DNA of 49,760 nucleotides from Flavobacterium frigoritolerans (lineage in GTDB: Bacteria > Bacteroidota > Bacteroidia > Flavobacteriales > Flavobacteriaceae): the NCBI RefSeq assembly GCF_025847275.1, contig NZ_JAOZEV010000021.1:1-49760 (forward strand). The letters are read 5' to 3'. Below are positions 49,541 to 49,760 of this stretch, one piece after another (position 1 is the first letter of the stretch; each line of letters begins with the position of its first letter). The notes below the pieces were generated by a model, which searched no databases, was not told the DNA's origin, and saw nothing but the letters and a program-made list of their open reading frames with translations. The position numbers were made by a program, and so were the translations under genes.

Positions 49541-49760
49541 GAGGTGAAATAGAACGGAACCCTTGTATTAAAGGCAATAAAAGTAACTTAGCGCCTTAGT
49601 GACTTAGAAAGAAACCTAGAAAAAACAAGGGTAACGAAAGAAAGAAACTCTGCAAAACCACGAAATAGCTTAGAAAAAGAACAAGAGTTTAAAAATTTAA
49701 CAATGTAAAAAGCATATAATCAAGGTGTTGAAAAATAAACACAAAAATGCACGCAAAAAG

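Larger units (their letters stand above)
49163..49760. other. Non-coding, repeat-rich right end
   Basis: After the SIMPL terminator there is no gene. The region holds five TATATATAGGAGT-like boxes (49265-49448), the second copy of the hairpin-core element (49458-49540), and then purine-rich sequence up to the window edge with relics such as CTTAGCGCCTTAGTGACTTAG-type fragments. No rRNA or tRNA sequence was recognised in the last bases. Confidence 0.55.

Noticed and set aside
49560..49760. Start of an rRNA or tRNA operon at the right edge
   Set aside because: The sequence resembles a leader only vaguely; no 16S or tRNA sequence is present, so it cannot be supported.

Overview
The window looks like a chromosomal segment of a Flavobacterium-type member of the Bacteroidota. 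The evidence is the AT-rich sequence, the absence of Shine-Dalgarno-like leaders, and at least fifteen gene starts or RNA starts preceded by the Bacteroidota -7 promoter box TAnnTTTG. Several families are typical of flavobacteria: choice-of-anchor L/SprB-repeat surface protein, DUF3822 next to RsmD, a fused E1 alpha/beta 2-oxoacid dehydrogenase, a degenerate M1-like outer-membrane protein, and RprX/RprY-like regulators. There are no rRNA or tRNA genes, no CRISPR array and no recognisable transposase. Most of the segment is core genome, with one accessory patch (about 12.3-16.4 kb) and many short intergenic repeats.

Layout. 1-2135 (minus): 5' part of a large secreted surface protein that runs off the left edge. 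2933-6439: polyphosphate operon (SixA-like phosphatase, PPK1, PPX). 6602-9476: TMEM175-like channel, Crp/Fnr regulator, and a saccharopine-dehydrogenase-like plus NAD(P)H oxidoreductase pair. 9639-11377 (minus): dnaX, split by an A10 run that forms an E. coli-like -1 slippery site, so that gamma and tau could both be made. 11686-12252: DUF4256. 12843-16146: accessory patch with an effector-like gene interrupted by an in-frame TAA, its overlapping MORN/YwqK-like putative immunity gene, a fused nucleotidyltransferase-HEPN protein, a small lipoprotein and decayed coding remnants. 16368-17102: a small conserved gene and the RNase P RNA. 17305-23678: ketopantoate reductase family, a two-component system, and a divergent secreted hydrolase/outer-membrane barrel pair. 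23758-27660: RsmD/DUF3822 operon, RecD-like helicase, LigB-type dioxygenase. 27923-36575: PQQ-propeller protein, KdsB, fused branched-chain-type E1, degenerate M1-like barrel protein, LOG-family protein. 36733-45111: UvrA, Fic protein, ClC channel, gamma-glutamyltransferase and ACP phosphodiesterase. 45302-49162: GlmM, lipid A-type acyltransferase, rhomboid protease, SIMPL protein. 49163-49760: non-coding, repeat-rich.

How the genes work together. PPK1 and PPX make and degrade polyphosphate and are probably co-transcribed with the SixA-like phosphatase. KdsB, the LpxL-like acyltransferase and GlmM serve the envelope (Kdo, lipid A, UDP-GlcNAc). DnaX, UvrA, the RecD-like helicase and RNase P RNA serve DNA and RNA metabolism. 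The histidine kinase/regulator pair lies divergent to the hydrolase/barrel pair and may control it.

The most interesting signals are the dnaX slippery site, the interrupted effector/immunity pair, several families of dispersed palindromic or fold-back intergenic elements (CGATAGCTATCG palindromes, a 140-bp fold-back, a two-copy element with shared ends and different hairpin cores, and a cluster of TATATATAGGAGT-like boxes at the right end), and a near-leaderless promoter on the Fic gene. All assignments come from reading the sequence; no database search was run.
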